Part shown: piece by piece, positions 8,679 through 17,248 of the stretch
How positions within the stretch are numbered: position 1 is the stretch's first letter
How the letters are laid out: every line of letters starts with the position of its first letter
NCBI GenBank assembly: GCA_023444095.1
Contig: JAEZRP010000031.1
Coordinates: 51,539 to 115,538, forward strand
Direction: 5' to 3'
DNA length: 64,000 nucleotides
DNA from: Bacillota bacterium
GTDB lineage: Bacteria > Bacillota > Clostridia > Christensenellales > Aristaeellaceae
Made by a program: the position numbers and the translations under genes
The notes under the pieces: generated by a model
Told to the model about the DNA's origin: nothing
The model's input: only the letters and a program-made list of their open reading frames with translations
Databases searched by the model: none

Positions 8679-8707
8679 AGTATAGTATTTTTTTTGCCCG
8701 GTGTAAA
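8679..8707 (-). promoter_or_regulatory. Sigma-A promoter of deoC–nfnA–nfnB
   Basis: On the − strand: TTTACA (8707–8702), a spacer of exactly 17 bases, TATACT (8684–8679). The start codon of deoC is about 35 bases downstream. Confidence 0.75.
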
Positions 8708-8807
8708 CCGTTTGCCGCAAGAACGCATCATTTCATACTCCGTTTGGGTCGAATCCGCGTGGTTTTTCTTTTTCCGTACAGAGAATCGGCCGCCACAATT
8801 CCGCCGC

Positions 8808-8836
8808 TTGACACCTTGAAAAGCCGCATGTATTAT
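8808..8836 (+). promoter_or_regulatory. Consensus sigma-A promoter of the rhamnosidase gene
   Basis: TTGACA (8808–8813), 17-base spacer, TATTAT (8831–8836). Transcription should begin near 8843, followed by AGGAGG at 8861–8866 and ATG at 8873. No clear operator palindrome is visible around it. Confidence 0.85.
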
Positions 8837-8872
8837 ATCATTAGGTACTTAACGACCGTGAGGAGGATTTCT

Positions 8873-11683
8873 ATGCGGATATTTGATATGATGGCAAACC
8901 GCGTCCAGGAGCCGCTCGGGTTCGTGCTCGCGCCGCTGCGCCTTTCATGGAAGGTGGACGCGACAAACGGCAAGAAACAGGCGGCGGCGCAAATCGCGAT
9001 CGAGACCGCGCAGGGCGAGCACATCTACGACTCGGGCAAGCGCACGGATATCGATAGCCTGTGCTTCGCGCCGGGAGTCAAGCTCGCGCCGCGCACGCGC
9101 TACCTCTGGAAGGTGACCGTCTGGGCGGACAACGGCGACGAGGCGACGGGCGAAAGCTTTTTTGAGACCGGAAAGATGGACGAAGACTGGGCGGGCAAGT
9201 GGATCACCTCAGACGCGCGCGAGAACATGTGCCTCCTGAAGGACATCCGGCTGGACAAGCCCGTAAAATCCGCGCGCGTGTACGCGACGGCGATGGGCGT
9301 CTATGAGATGTACGTGAACGGCGAGAAGGCGGGCGACGAGCTGTTCGCGCCGTTCTACAACGCCTACGACGCGTGGATTCAGGTTGAGACCTACGACGTA
9401 ACCGCGCTCCTCAGGGAGGGCGCGAACGCCTTGCGTTTCATGCTCGGCGGCGGCTGGGCCATCTCCCGCTTCGGCCTCGGCTTCGGGAGCGAGATCGGCG
9501 TGAAAAACCTGTATGCCGACCACGAGTCGCTCCTAGCGGAGTTGCGCGTGACCTTCGAGGACGGGACAGAACTGGTCGTTGGAACCGACGATAGCTGGCG
9601 CGCGACCGAGAGCAAGGTGCGTGAGAGCTCCATCTACGACGGCGAAGTCTACGACGCGAACTATGACACGTCTGCCGAACTGCCTGTGAAGATCGACGAA
9701 ACGCTCGACTTTTCGAAGCTTGAGGACAGGTTGAGCCCGCCCGTGCGCGTCACGGAGCGGCTTAAGCCCGTCGAGCTCATCAAAACGCCCAAGGACGAGA
9801 TGGTGATCGACCTGGGGCAGGAAATCACCGGCTATCTTGAGTTCGTCTGCCGCGCGCCGAAGGGAACCGTCGTGAAGCTCTCCTATTCCGAGGTTCTTCA
9901 GAACGGCTGCTTCTACCGCGACAACCTGCGCTCCGCGAAGGCAGAATACACCTACGTCTCGGACGGCGTCGTGCGCGTCGTGCGCCCCTTCCATACCTTC
10001 TACGGCTTCCGGCTCGTGAAGGTCGAGGGACTTTTCGAGATCGATCTGAACGACTTCACCGGCTGCGTGGTGCACTCGGATATCCCCCGCACGGGCTTCA
10101 TCGAAACGAGCAACCCCAAGGTCAACCGGCTCGCGCTCAACGCGCTCTGGGGCCAGCGCGGCAACTTCCTCGACACGCCCACCGACTGCCCGCAGCGCGA
10201 CGAGCGGCTCGGCTGGACAGGCGACGCGCAGGCGTTCTCGGGCACCGCGATGTTCAACATGGATTCTGCGGCTTTCTTCGAGAAGTACCTGCACGACATG
10301 CTCTACGAGCAGAGCGCGCGCGACGGCAGCGTACCGCACGTGGTTCCGGCGGCGGGCATGCGAGGCGACGGCGGTTCGTGCGCGTGGGGCGACGCGGCAA
10401 CCATCATCCCGTGGAACCTCTATATGTTCTACGGAGACAAGGAGCTTTTGAAAGCCACGTATCCCAACATGAAGGGCTGGGTCGAGTGGATCAAGAAGAC
10501 CGAAGAGGCGGCCGGGTGCGGGCGGCTCTGGAAGGTCGGCTTCCACTTTGCGGACTGGCTGGCGCTCGACACGAAGAACAACTCCGTCATGGGCGGAACC
10601 GATCCTTACTTCGTGGCCTCCGCGTACTACTACTATTCCACATCCCTCCTCGTGAAGGCGGCGAAGGCGCTCGGCTGCGACGAGGATGTCGAGAAGTACG
10701 AGACGCTCCTGTCCGAGATCTTCGAGGCGATCCAGAACGAGTACTTCACCCCGAACGGGCTCATGGCCCAGACCACGCAGACGGCGTACGTTTGCGCGCT
10801 GTTCATGGGCTTCGCGCCGGAGCAGCACCGCGAAAAGCTCGCGAAGCTGCTGGACGGCGAGCTTGCGGCGACGGGCGGGCAGCTGCGCACGGGCTTCGTC
10901 GGCACGGCCTATCTGAACCGCGCGCTCTCCGACAACGGGCTCAACCGGCGTGCGTATCAGCTCCTTTTGAATGAGGAGTATCCCGGCTGGCTCTACGAGG
11001 TGAATCTCGGCGCGACGACCGTTTGGGAGCGCTGGAACAGCCTTTTGCCCGACGGCTCGATCTCCGACACCGGCATGAACTCCCTCAACCACTACGCCTA
11101 CGGCGCGATCATGGAGTGGGTCTACCGCGACGTGGCGGGCCTCAATCCCGAGCTTCCGGGCTTCAAAAAAGCAATCCTCAAGCCCAGGCCGGACTACCTG
11201 CTTCCGAAGGTCTCCGTGCGCTACAATTCCGCAATGGGCTGGTATGAGAGTTCCTGGGAGATCAAAAAGGATCTGTTCATCTGGGACGTCGAGGTACCCT
11301 TCGGCGCGGAGGCGGTTCTTGTTTTCCCGAACGGGGACTTGAACGAACTCGCGAAGGCGTACCCTCAGCTCGAATTCGGCCTCTGCCCCATCGGCCTGAC
11401 CATCGCGTTCGCCTCCGCCGGCAAGTATCACTTTGAATACAAGCCTACGAAACCGCTGCACCGCGTGATTTCGCTCGACATGTCGGTCGGAGAGATCCTC
11501 GCGATCCCCGAGGCGCGCGAAGTCATTTTCAGCGAGCTGCCCATGGCGCGCCGGTTTTCCGGCGGCGGCCCCGGCGCGAACGCCAACGCCCCGCTGCGCC
11601 AGCTGCTCACCGGGCATCCCATGATTTCCATTCCCGCCGAAAAGGTCGCGGCCATCGAGGCGAAGCTCCTGGCGCTGAACTGA
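8873..11683 (+). CDS. Alpha-L-rhamnosidase, glycoside hydrolase family 78
   Basis: A 936-residue GH78 enzyme that releases terminal alpha-L-rhamnose from plant glycosides, pectin fragments or host and bacterial glycans. Seen: N-terminal beta-sandwich domains (ARVYATAMGVYEMYVNGEKAG near residue 140), then the catalytic (alpha/alpha)6 barrel with the family hallmark CPQRDERLGWTGD near 440, GATTVWERWNS near 715 holding a likely catalytic acid, and SLNHYAYGAIMEW near 735. A beta-domain and an unusual tail of about 90 residues with a Gly/Ala/Asn-rich stretch follow. There is no signal peptide, so the enzyme probably acts on imported oligosaccharides. ATG 8873 is preferred over the upstream frame extension because AGGAGG precedes it by six bases. 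It is a single-gene transcription unit with its own promoter and terminator; no transporter or regulator is adjacent. Confidence 0.93.
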   Translation: MRIFDMMANRVQEPLGFVLAPLRLSWKVDATNGKKQAAAQIAIETAQGEHIYDSGKRTDIDSLCFAPGVKLAPRTRYLWKVTVWADNGDEATGESFFETGKMDEDWAGKWITSDARENMCLLKDIRLDKPVKSARVYATAMGVYEMYVNGEKAGDELFAPFYNAYDAWIQVETYDVTALLREGANALRFMLGGGWAISRFGLGFGSEIGVKNLYADHESLLAELRVTFEDGTELVVGTDDSWRATESKVRESSIYDGEVYDANYDTSAELPVKIDETLDFSKLEDRLSPPVRVTERLKPVELIKTPKDEMVIDLGQEITGYLEFVCRAPKGTVVKLSYSEVLQNGCFYRDNLRSAKAEYTYVSDGVVRVVRPFHTFYGFRLVKVEGLFEIDLNDFTGCVVHSDIPRTGFIETSNPKVNRLALNALWGQRGNFLDTPTDCPQRDERLGWTGDAQAFSGTAMFNMDSAAFFEKYLHDMLYEQSARDGSVPHVVPAAGMRGDGGSCAWGDAATIIPWNLYMFYGDKELLKATYPNMKGWVEWIKKTEEAAGCGRLWKVGFHFADWLALDTKNNSVMGGTDPYFVASAYYYYSTSLLVKAAKALGCDEDVEKYETLLSEIFEAIQNEYFTPNGLMAQTTQTAYVCALFMGFAPEQHREKLAKLLDGELAATGGQLRTGFVGTAYLNRALSDNGLNRRAYQLLLNEEYPGWLYEVNLGATTVWERWNSLLPDGSISDTGMNSLNHYAYGAIMEWVYRDVAGLNPELPGFKKAILKPRPDYLLPKVSVRYNSAMGWYESSWEIKKDLFIWDVEVPFGAEAVLVFPNGDLNELAKAYPQLEFGLCPIGLTIAFASAGKYHFEYKPTKPLHRVISLDMSVGEILAIPEAREVIFSELPMARRFSGGGPGANANAPLRQLLTGHPMISIPAEKVAAIEAKLLALN

Positions 11684-11813
11684 CGGGGATGAGATGCCGG
11701 GTTGCGCCCCCGAACAACCGTTCAAGGTCCGGCGCCTGAACATTTCAAGTGGATTGTAGCAAGCCGTATGATCTCCATCGGCGGCCCGGAACCAAATCCA
11801 GGCCGCCGAAGCG

Positions 11814-11850
11814 AAAAAATGCCCGCGACTGTGGCGCGCGGGTATTTTTT
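11814..11850. terminator. Rho-independent terminator after the rhamnosidase gene
   Basis: AAAAAATGCCCGCG (11815–11828) pairs with CGCGGGTATTTTTT (11837–11850). The A-run and T-run let it work in both directions. The 130 bases between the rhamnosidase stop and this hairpin hold no gene. Confidence 0.85.
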
Positions 11851-11903
11851 GTTGTAAGATATGGGGGTAAACGAGAAAGAATGTGGAAAGCGGGAGGTGC
11901 GAA

Positions 11904-12815
11904 ATGAAGCGAAGAAACATACTCGGCTGGATCGGCGTGGCGATCACCGTCGCCTTTTCCGGGCTCTGGGCATACTGGGGGGCTTTCGAGAACTTTCACG
12001 AGGGCTGGTACGCCGATTCTCTCCTCGAAAATCTGGCGATGCTTCTCGTTCAATACCTCTCGTTTTCGATTGCCTTTGTTTTGCTCTCGCTCATTTCGCT
12101 CAAGTGGAAGCGCTTTGGCCTCGCGCTGCACCTTGCTTTGGGTGCGTTCTGCGCCTGGTTCTTTTCGGGCGCACAGTTCGACGTGCTATGGCTCTTGATC
12201 GTGCTCCCGTTTGCGGCTCTGGGACTGATCTATTTCCTTGGCGACCCGCATCCGCGTAAATGGGCGCGCACGGTGATCGTGCTTGTGCCGCTCATCGTCT
12301 CCCTCGCGATCTCCGTCCCGCAGGGAATCAAGGTGTCAAAGCGGGTGGACGACGGCGACCTCGGATTGCGCGTCGTCGAAGGAAACGGCATGACGCTCGC
12401 GTGGGCGCCGCGTGGGCCAGGCTGGCCCGACGAAGGCGTGACGTGGGAGGAGGCGTGCGAGCGCTGCATGCATCTTTCGGCGGACGGACTGACCGTCATG
12501 GAGGCGGAGCAAAACATTTGGCGGCTGCCGACCGTCGACGAGGCGGTGCGCTCCATGGCGCTGCACGGCGAGAACGCCGGGGGCGCGTGGGATGCGGGCG
12601 CGGAAAGGGCGTCCTATGAAAGGACGCCCGACAAGGAATCGCCGCTATGGGACGTTCGCTCGAAGGTCATCTACTACTGGACGGCCGAGACGTCCGCACA
12701 GGACGCAGAACAGGCGTATATCGTCGTCTACGACGGAGGCGTATACGGTCGGAAGAAGTCCTATCGCCTCGGATACCTCTCTTTCCGGGCGGTCAGGGAA
12801 GTCACAGACGAATGA
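11904..12815 (+). CDS. Multi-spanning membrane protein with C-terminal Lcl/DUF1566-like domain, function unknown
   Basis: 303 residues. The first 155 carry about five hydrophobic segments (ILGWIGVAITVAFSGLWAY, two in the LVQYLSFSIAFVLLSLISL area, VLWLLIVLPFAALGLIYFL, TVIVLVPLIVSLAISV). The soluble C-terminus contains GVTWEEACERC and IWRLPTVDEAVRSM. The latter resembles the WRLPT signature of Lcl/DUF1566 domains, related to formylglycine-generating-enzyme-like lectin folds. ATG 11904 has GGGAGG at the right distance. It overlaps the convergent trmO gene by 14 bases with no terminator between. Where the C-terminal domain faces and what it binds cannot be told. The membrane part does not match a family I recognise. 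Confidence 0.7.
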   Translation: MKRRNILGWIGVAITVAFSGLWAYWGAFENFHEGWYADSLLENLAMLLVQYLSFSIAFVLLSLISLKWKRFGLALHLALGAFCAWFFSGAQFDVLWLLIVLPFAALGLIYFLGDPHPRKWARTVIVLVPLIVSLAISVPQGIKVSKRVDDGDLGLRVVEGNGMTLAWAPRGPGWPDEGVTWEEACERCMHLSADGLTVMEAEQNIWRLPTVDEAVRSMALHGENAGGAWDAGAERASYERTPDKESPLWDVRSKVIYYWTAETSAQDAEQAYIVVYDGGVYGRKKSYRLGYLSFRAVREVTDE

Positions 12816-13476
12816 CCTCGCATATGCTGAGCGTATCGCCATCCACATGGAAGCGCACATCGAAGCCCGCGAACGCGAAGCCGTACCGCCTGTTCGGATC
12901 ATTTTGGTACGAAGGGCGCGGATCGTTTTCCAATACCCCGATCAGCGCCTCTCTCTTCCCCAGCGGGATCATTTCGAGCCATTTCCCGGGGAAATCGACC
13001 TTCAGTCGGTACGTCTGATACGCGTCCGTGAAGCCGCCCTTCGCATCCGAACGCGCGTCCGAGGGAAGGTAGGGCTTGATGTCGTAGATCGGCGTCCCGT
13101 CCATCATGTCCGCGCCCGCGACGCACAGAACCGGCCCGCGCGGATCGGAAAGATCCACAGCGAGAAGCCGAACCGACGAGAGGCCGATCGGGTTTGGGCG
13201 GAACGGCGAGCGCGTCGCAAACACACCCATGCGCGCGTTGCCACCGAGCCGGGGCGGACGGACGGTCGCCGACCAGTTTTCCCGGTTCGTTTCGGAAAAT
13301 CCCCAGAGAAGCCAGATGTGCGAAAAGCCCTCAAGCCCGCGCACGGCATCGGGATTTCGGAACTGGGGTTCGAACACGACCTCGGCCTCCATGGATTCGA
13401 CGAGCCCCGACTGGCGCGGAATGCCGAACTTCGTCGGAAAGTCCGTTCGGATGCGCGCGATCTGTCTTAAAATCAT
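12802..13476 (-). CDS. trmO: tRNA (N6-threonylcarbamoyladenosine(37)-N6)-methyltransferase TrmO
   Basis: A 224-residue member of the YaeB/VirR (UPF0066) family, which methylates t6A37 in certain threonine tRNAs using SAM. Typical signatures are RTDFPTKFGIPRQSG at the N-terminus, LEGFSHIWLLWGF near residue 50, GVFATRSPFRPNPIGLSSVRL near 87 and DGTPIYDIKPYLPSD near 130. A C-terminal extension of about 80 residues (KREALIGVLENDPRPSYQ) matches the longer bacterial form. It overlaps the upstream acetyltransferase gene by four bases (ATGA), and it is the last gene of a − strand operon beginning at 16154. Its 3' end overlaps the convergent membrane-protein gene. Confidence 0.92.
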   Translation of the reverse strand: MILRQIARIRTDFPTKFGIPRQSGLVESMEAEVVFEPQFRNPDAVRGLEGFSHIWLLWGFSETNRENWSATVRPPRLGGNARMGVFATRSPFRPNPIGLSSVRLLAVDLSDPRGPVLCVAGADMMDGTPIYDIKPYLPSDARSDAKGGFTDAYQTYRLKVDFPGKWLEMIPLGKREALIGVLENDPRPSYQNDPNRRYGFAFAGFDVRFHVDGDTLSICEVIRL

Positions 13477-13907
13477 AGCTCGACGATCATGGTGGAGCGG
13501 AACGCCTCGAACCCCGCGCGCTCGTAGAGCTTGCGGGCGCCGTCGTTTCCGCTCAGCACGTTGAGAAGCATGACCTTCTGTCCCCGCGCTCCGGATTCCT
13601 CCCGCGCGGCTTTGAGAAGCGCGGAGCCAATGCCAAGTCCGCGGTATTCGACCCGCACGACGAGCGATTCCAGCATCGCGACGTTCCCAAGCACGCAGCG
13701 CGCCATGCCCACGGCTTCGCCTTCCGCCCGCGCGAGGAGCGCGAAGCCTCGCGCACCGTCAAGGTAGCCATCGTAGTTGCGGACAAAGCTTCCCGGATCA
13801 AAAAAGTTGAGCAGGAATCGAACCATGCTCTCGTCGAGTTTCCTGTCAAGCGCCTTGACCTCGGCGAGGTCGACCTCCGTTTTCACGAGCACAATCTCAA
13901 CATTCAT
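13473..13907 (-). CDS. GNAT family N-acetyltransferase
   Basis: A 144-residue single-domain GNAT enzyme transferring an acetyl group from acetyl-CoA. Motif A is visible as VVRVEYRGLGIGSALLKAARE (R-G-x-G-I-G acetyl-CoA loop), followed by VMLLNVLSGNDGARKLYERAGFE. An in-frame GTG at 13916 exists, but ATG 13907 has AGGTGA at proper spacing and avoids a longer overlap with the upstream gene. The substrate is not predictable; tight coupling to trmO (ATGA overlap) reflects operon structure and need not mean a shared pathway. Confidence 0.85.
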   Translation of the reverse strand: MNVEIVLVKTEVDLAEVKALDRKLDESMVRFLLNFFDPGSFVRNYDGYLDGARGFALLARAEGEAVGMARCVLGNVAMLESLVVRVEYRGLGIGSALLKAAREESGARGQKVMLLNVLSGNDGARKLYERAGFEAFRSTMIVEL

Positions 13908-13912
13908 ATGAA

Positions 13913-14662
13913 TCACCTGAACGCCATGTTTCCGCGCATCGTATCGACAACCGTCGTGAAGAACTCGCGCATCATGTAATGCGGCCTCGATAAAAGCGAC
14001 GAGCGCACGGGAAGCCCGTATATCTTGCCGTCGAACACCTTTTCCGCGAGGTGTCGCGCGCGGAAGATGTGAAAATCGTGCGTCACGAGCCCGATCGTCG
14101 AATCCGGCGGAATCAGCGTCGCGCTGAAGCGGACATTCTCGCTGGTCGATGTCGACATGTCCTCGGTAAGGATCCGCTCGCGGGAAACGCCCAGCATAGA
14201 AAGCGCGTCCGCGATGAACGCCGCTTCGCTCGTCTCCTCGTCGCTCCCCTGTCCGCCGGAGGCGATTGCGACGGTTTCGGGGTTTTCGAGTAGGTATTCC
14301 GCCGCGACGGCGATCCGGTTATCAAGCCCCGCGCTGCCGGTTTTCGCGCCGAGCACGATCAGAAAGTCGACGCCGGGCGGGCACTTTGAAACCATTCCCG
14401 ACACGACGAAGGATTCGACGAACAGAAAAAAAGCTGCGCCGACCGCGACCGCGATCCGGAATGCCCATAAAAACCAGTCCGGATACGGGAGCGGTACGCC
14501 GCGCGAGATCGAAATCTGAACGACCACGAAGCGCAGAATGAGCGCGGACCCCAGCAGGGGCCACGCCCAGAGAAGCGACTGATTGAAGCGAACCGCCAAC
14601 CCGCAACCGATGTAGTACGCGAAGCACGCGACACCCGCGATCAAAAAAAGGATGTTGATCAT
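13913..14662 (-). CDS. YdcF/SanA-like DUF218 membrane protein
   Basis: 249 residues: three N-terminal transmembrane segments (ILFLIAGVACFAYYIGCGLAV and two more), then a DUF218 domain with VDFLIVLGAKTGSAGLDNRIAVAAEYL, IASGGQGSDEETSEA, MSTSTSENVRFS and LVTHDFHIFRA. These are standard family signatures. Family members (SanA, ElyC) influence envelope integrity and peptidoglycan or lipid-carrier metabolism, although the biochemistry is not settled. The start is uncertain: ATG 14662 or TTG 14671, neither with a strong Shine-Dalgarno site. It lies 39 bases after a PAP2 phosphatase gene, a pairing that fits a role in undecaprenyl-phosphate or envelope homeostasis. Confidence 0.83.
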   Translation of the reverse strand: MINILFLIAGVACFAYYIGCGLAVRFNQSLLWAWPLLGSALILRFVVVQISISRGVPLPYPDWFLWAFRIAVAVGAAFFLFVESFVVSGMVSKCPPGVDFLIVLGAKTGSAGLDNRIAVAAEYLLENPETVAIASGGQGSDEETSEAAFIADALSMLGVSRERILTEDMSTSTSENVRFSATLIPPDSTIGLVTHDFHIFRARHLAEKVFDGKIYGLPVRSSLLSRPHYMMREFFTTVVDTMRGNMAFR

Positions 14663-14701
14663 CTTTCTCAAGGCTCGTGAACCGTCCGTTTCTCAAGTGT
14701 T

Positions 14702-15355
14702 TCAATGAGACGCTCGATTCGGACGATTTGTTCCAATCCCTGTCAGCCGCCGACGGTATACGGGGAGAGCCACCGCGCCGGCAACCGCGATTCCCCAGAT
14801 TGCGTCGAGGACGGAGTGCTGCTTGACGAACACGGTCGACGCCACGATGAGAAGCCCCAGCGCGACAAGCGGCCAGCGCGCCCTTCTGAGCCGCGGACTG
14901 TCAAACGCAGCCATGACGACTCCCGCGCAACCGACCACGTGCATGCTCGGAAGGACGTTCGTGTTCGTGTCAACCCCATACACGCGCGCGACCAGCCAGG
15001 AAAAGAATCCGCTTCCCGTATCGGCCGGACGGAGGTCCTGTCCGTTTGGAAAGACGGTGCAAACGAAAAGACAGATCGAGGTCGAGGCAACGAAGAAGGC
15101 CCCAAAGCGTACGAACGCCTTTTCATCCTTGAAGTAGAGATACGCGGCGGGAACGAGCAGATACGGATACCAGAGAACGTACGCCAGGATGAACGCGGGC
15201 ACGAACGGAATCGAATCGTCGAGCCGCATGTAGCTCACGTAATAATCGGTTCGGATAAAATGCTCGAGCAGCGCGAACCAGATCAGATACGCAGGCAGAT
15301 ACAGGAAGAAGAGAACCCTCGGATTTTTCCGGACATAATCAACGATCCTTCGCAT
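14702..15355 (-). CDS. PAP2-family membrane phosphatase
   Basis: A 217-residue integral membrane protein with about six hydrophobic segments. The PAP2 motifs are partly visible: PSMHVVGC (motif with SxxH, near residue 128) and KQHSVLD (third motif, near 174, normally SRxxxxxHxxxD). Related enzymes are inositol-phosphorylceramide-synthase-like or undecaprenyl-pyrophosphate phosphatases. The first KxxxxxxRP motif is not obvious, so it may belong to the more divergent PAP2-like group. ATG 15355 has GAGG six bases upstream; GTG 15361 is an alternative. It overlaps the end of the CmpB-like gene, so it is translationally coupled. Confidence 0.82.
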   Translation of the reverse strand: MRRIVDYVRKNPRVLFFLYLPAYLIWFALLEHFIRTDYYVSYMRLDDSIPFVPAFILAYVLWYPYLLVPAAYLYFKDEKAFVRFGAFFVASTSICLFVCTVFPNGQDLRPADTGSGFFSWLVARVYGVDTNTNVLPSMHVVGCAGVVMAAFDSPRLRRARWPLVALGLLIVASTVFVKQHSVLDAIWGIAVAGAVALPVYRRRLTGIGTNRPNRASH

Positions 15356-16154
15356 CGTCACCCTCGCCCTTTGCGTCCCTTCGCTCGAGATACATCTGTC
15401 TCAGCTTCTCAAAACGCTCCGCGTACCGCCCGCTCCGCAGGTGTGGGAAGGCCCTGAAAAGCCGCATGTTCGCGAGGCCGCGCGTGCGCGCCTCGAAGAG
15501 TCTTCTGTACTGGGCAAGCTTCGCGTCCAACTCGTCCTTGCGCCCGCGCGCCTTCAGCGTGCCGTCCGCAAGGTTTTCGCCGATCCCATCAGACACCGTC
15601 GTGAGCAGCCGCTCGATCTCCTGCACGGCCCTGATCCGCCCCGGGAGCCTCAGCGCCTCGGCGATGGTAAGCACAAAATCCGTCAGAAGGATCGCGCCAA
15701 GCACGCAAACCGCCGGTACCCCCAGCCACATGGGAACGAGATTGATCGGCTTCATCAGGATCGGATGGAGGATGTCCACGATCACAAGCGCGCCGATGCC
15801 CCAAAGGAGGGAGAACTTCAGGCAGACGTAGCCTTTGAGGTTGAATGGCTCGTCAGAGTAATCCCACAGCCGCGTATGGAACAGCTTTTCCGCGAGCAAA
15901 CCCACTAAAAACTCCAGCGCGGTCGTGATTGCAACCGAGCCGACGTACAGAAGGATAAAATTGTCCCTGATCGGATCGAGCACCGCAAGCACCGCGAGCA
16001 TTCCGATGCCGTAGATGGGGCAGATCGGACCGAACAGAAAGCCGCGGTTTACAAACTCGCCCCGGTTGACCGCTGCGTAGATGACCTCCACGCACCAGCC
16101 AATGAAGCCATACAGAAAGAATATGCATGCAATCTCGTAGACAGAACGGGGCAA
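15339..16154 (-). CDS. Putative ABC-transporter type IV (CmpB/PF06541-like) membrane protein
   Basis: 271 residues with about five hydrophobic segments. The diagnostic pattern is FFLYGFIGWCVEVIYAAVNRGEFVNRGFLFGPICPIYGIG, seen here in pieces at the N-terminus, followed by LEFLVGLLAEKLFHTRLWDYS and NLKGYVCLKFSLLWG. A charged cytoplasmic tail of about 90 residues (RLFEARTRGLANMRLFRAFP) follows. The start is TTG 16154, chosen because AAAAGGGGG lies just upstream and the family N-terminus begins here; the longer open frame to 16259 runs through the promoter. Function is unknown despite the family name, as no ATPase partner is nearby. It is the first gene of a five-gene − strand operon. Confidence 0.8.
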   Translation of the reverse strand: MPRSVYEIACIFFLYGFIGWCVEVIYAAVNRGEFVNRGFLFGPICPIYGIGMLAVLAVLDPIRDNFILLYVGSVAITTALEFLVGLLAEKLFHTRLWDYSDEPFNLKGYVCLKFSLLWGIGALVIVDILHPILMKPINLVPMWLGVPAVCVLGAILLTDFVLTIAEALRLPGRIRAVQEIERLLTTVSDGIGENLADGTLKARGRKDELDAKLAQYRRLFEARTRGLANMRLFRAFPHLRSGRYAERFEKLRQMYLERRDAKGEGDDAKDR

Positions 16155-16175
16155 ACGACCGCCCCCTTTTCTGTC

Positions 16176-16205
16176 ATGATAATACGAACATCCCTTCTTT
16201 GTCAA
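16176..16205 (-). promoter_or_regulatory. Sigma-A promoter of the CmpB–PAP2–YdcF–GNAT–trmO operon
   Basis: On the − strand: TTGACA (16205–16200), 18-base spacer, TATCAT (16181–16176). It leaves a very short leader before the TTG start at 16154. Confidence 0.6.
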
Positions 16206-16246
16206 CACCTTGCGCCTCGGATTGTCATATGCGCGTAAATTGGCGG

Positions 16247-16275
16247 TTGCGCGCAACATGCCGATGCGGTATAAT
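16247..16275 (+). promoter_or_regulatory. Promoter of the UroD-like / lipid kinase operon
   Basis: TTGCGC (16247–16252), 17-base spacer, perfect TATAAT (16270–16275). GGAGGG follows at 16292 and ATG at 16305. Confidence 0.7.
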
Positions 16276-16304
16276 CACGGATAGAACGGATGGAGGGAAA
16301 TGAC

Positions 16305-17234
16305 ATGACGCAGAGAGAACGGTTTCTGTGCGCGCTCGACAGGAAGATTCCCGACCGCGTGCCCACGTTTGAATTGGAATTTCAGCTCGAGGAAGAGCTT
16401 CTGGGAAAACGCTTTTTGCGTGAGAAAATGCTGGAGGGGTTGACAGAAGGGCAGATTGAGGAAAAGCTGCGGGAGAACGCGCGCTATATCATCGAGGTAT
16501 ACGACAAATTGGAGCATGACGCGATCTGCGTCCACTACCTGAGTCGACCGCATCTGCACCGCACGGTGGAACTTCTGCGCGAATATTCCGGCGACAAATA
16601 CGCCATCTTCTGCCATGGAGACGGCACCTTCGCCATTCCCGACGGCAACGGACTCGAGGAACTCGCGGTCATGATGTATGAAGAGCCCGAGGCGCTCTGC
16701 GAGGAAGCCGAGCGGATGATGAAAAACGCCATGAAGAACAACGAGTACATGTTCTCCGCAGGCGTCGACGGCTTCATCCTCTGCAGCGACTATTGCTTCA
16801 ACAAGGGGCCGTTCATGTCCCCGGAAATGTTCTCTCAATTCGTCACGCCGTACCTCACGAAGATCGTCGCCCACATCCGCCAGATGGGCGCGTACGCGAT
16901 CAAGCACACGGACGGGAACATCATGCCCATCATCGATCAGCTCGTGTCCGCGAACCCGCACGCGCTCCACTCGCTCGACCCCATGGCGGGCGTCGACATC
17001 CGCGAGGTCAAGGAGAAGTACGGCGACAAGGTGGCGCTTTGCGGAAACGTGCACTGCGCGCACCTGCAGACCGGCACCGACCGGCAGGTGATCGACTCGT
17101 GCGAGTACTGCCTCACGTACGCGAAGCCGAAGGGCGGCTACGTATTCGCGACGAGCAACATCCCCTTCAAAGGCATGAAGCTGGAACGCTATCTGATGGT
17201 TCTAGACGTCTGGCGCAGAATGCGCGACTATTGA
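16305..17234 (+). CDS. Uroporphyrinogen decarboxylase (URO-D) family protein, probably a methyltransferase-type member
   Basis: A 309-residue TIM-barrel protein of the URO-D/MtaA superfamily. Seen: MTQRERFLCALDRKIPDRVP (typical start; R and PDRVP conserved), a central GVDGFILCSDYCFNKGPFMSP, IKHTDGNIMPIIDQLV, HSLDPMAGVDIREVKEKYGDK and ALCGNVHC. These match MtaA-like corrinoid or coenzyme methyltransferases and unassigned gut-anaerobe relatives more than HemE, and no other haem genes are nearby. True decarboxylase activity is therefore unlikely. The substrate is unknown. It is co-transcribed with a lipid kinase 14 bases downstream; that pairing has no clear functional logic. Confidence 0.82.
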   Translation: MTQRERFLCALDRKIPDRVPTFELEFQLEEELLGKRFLREKMLEGLTEGQIEEKLRENARYIIEVYDKLEHDAICVHYLSRPHLHRTVELLREYSGDKYAIFCHGDGTFAIPDGNGLEELAVMMYEEPEALCEEAERMMKNAMKNNEYMFSAGVDGFILCSDYCFNKGPFMSPEMFSQFVTPYLTKIVAHIRQMGAYAIKHTDGNIMPIIDQLVSANPHALHSLDPMAGVDIREVKEKYGDKVALCGNVHCAHLQTGTDRQVIDSCEYCLTYAKPKGGYVFATSNIPFKGMKLERYLMVLDVWRRMRDY

Positions 17235-17248
17235 TCCGGGAGGCCAAA

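Noticed and set aside
9533..11947. 804-codon open frame on the − strand opposite the rhamnosidase
   Set aside because: High G+C at third positions leaves the antisense frame open; its translation is Arg/Val/Gly-rich with no motifs, and the + strand gene is certain.
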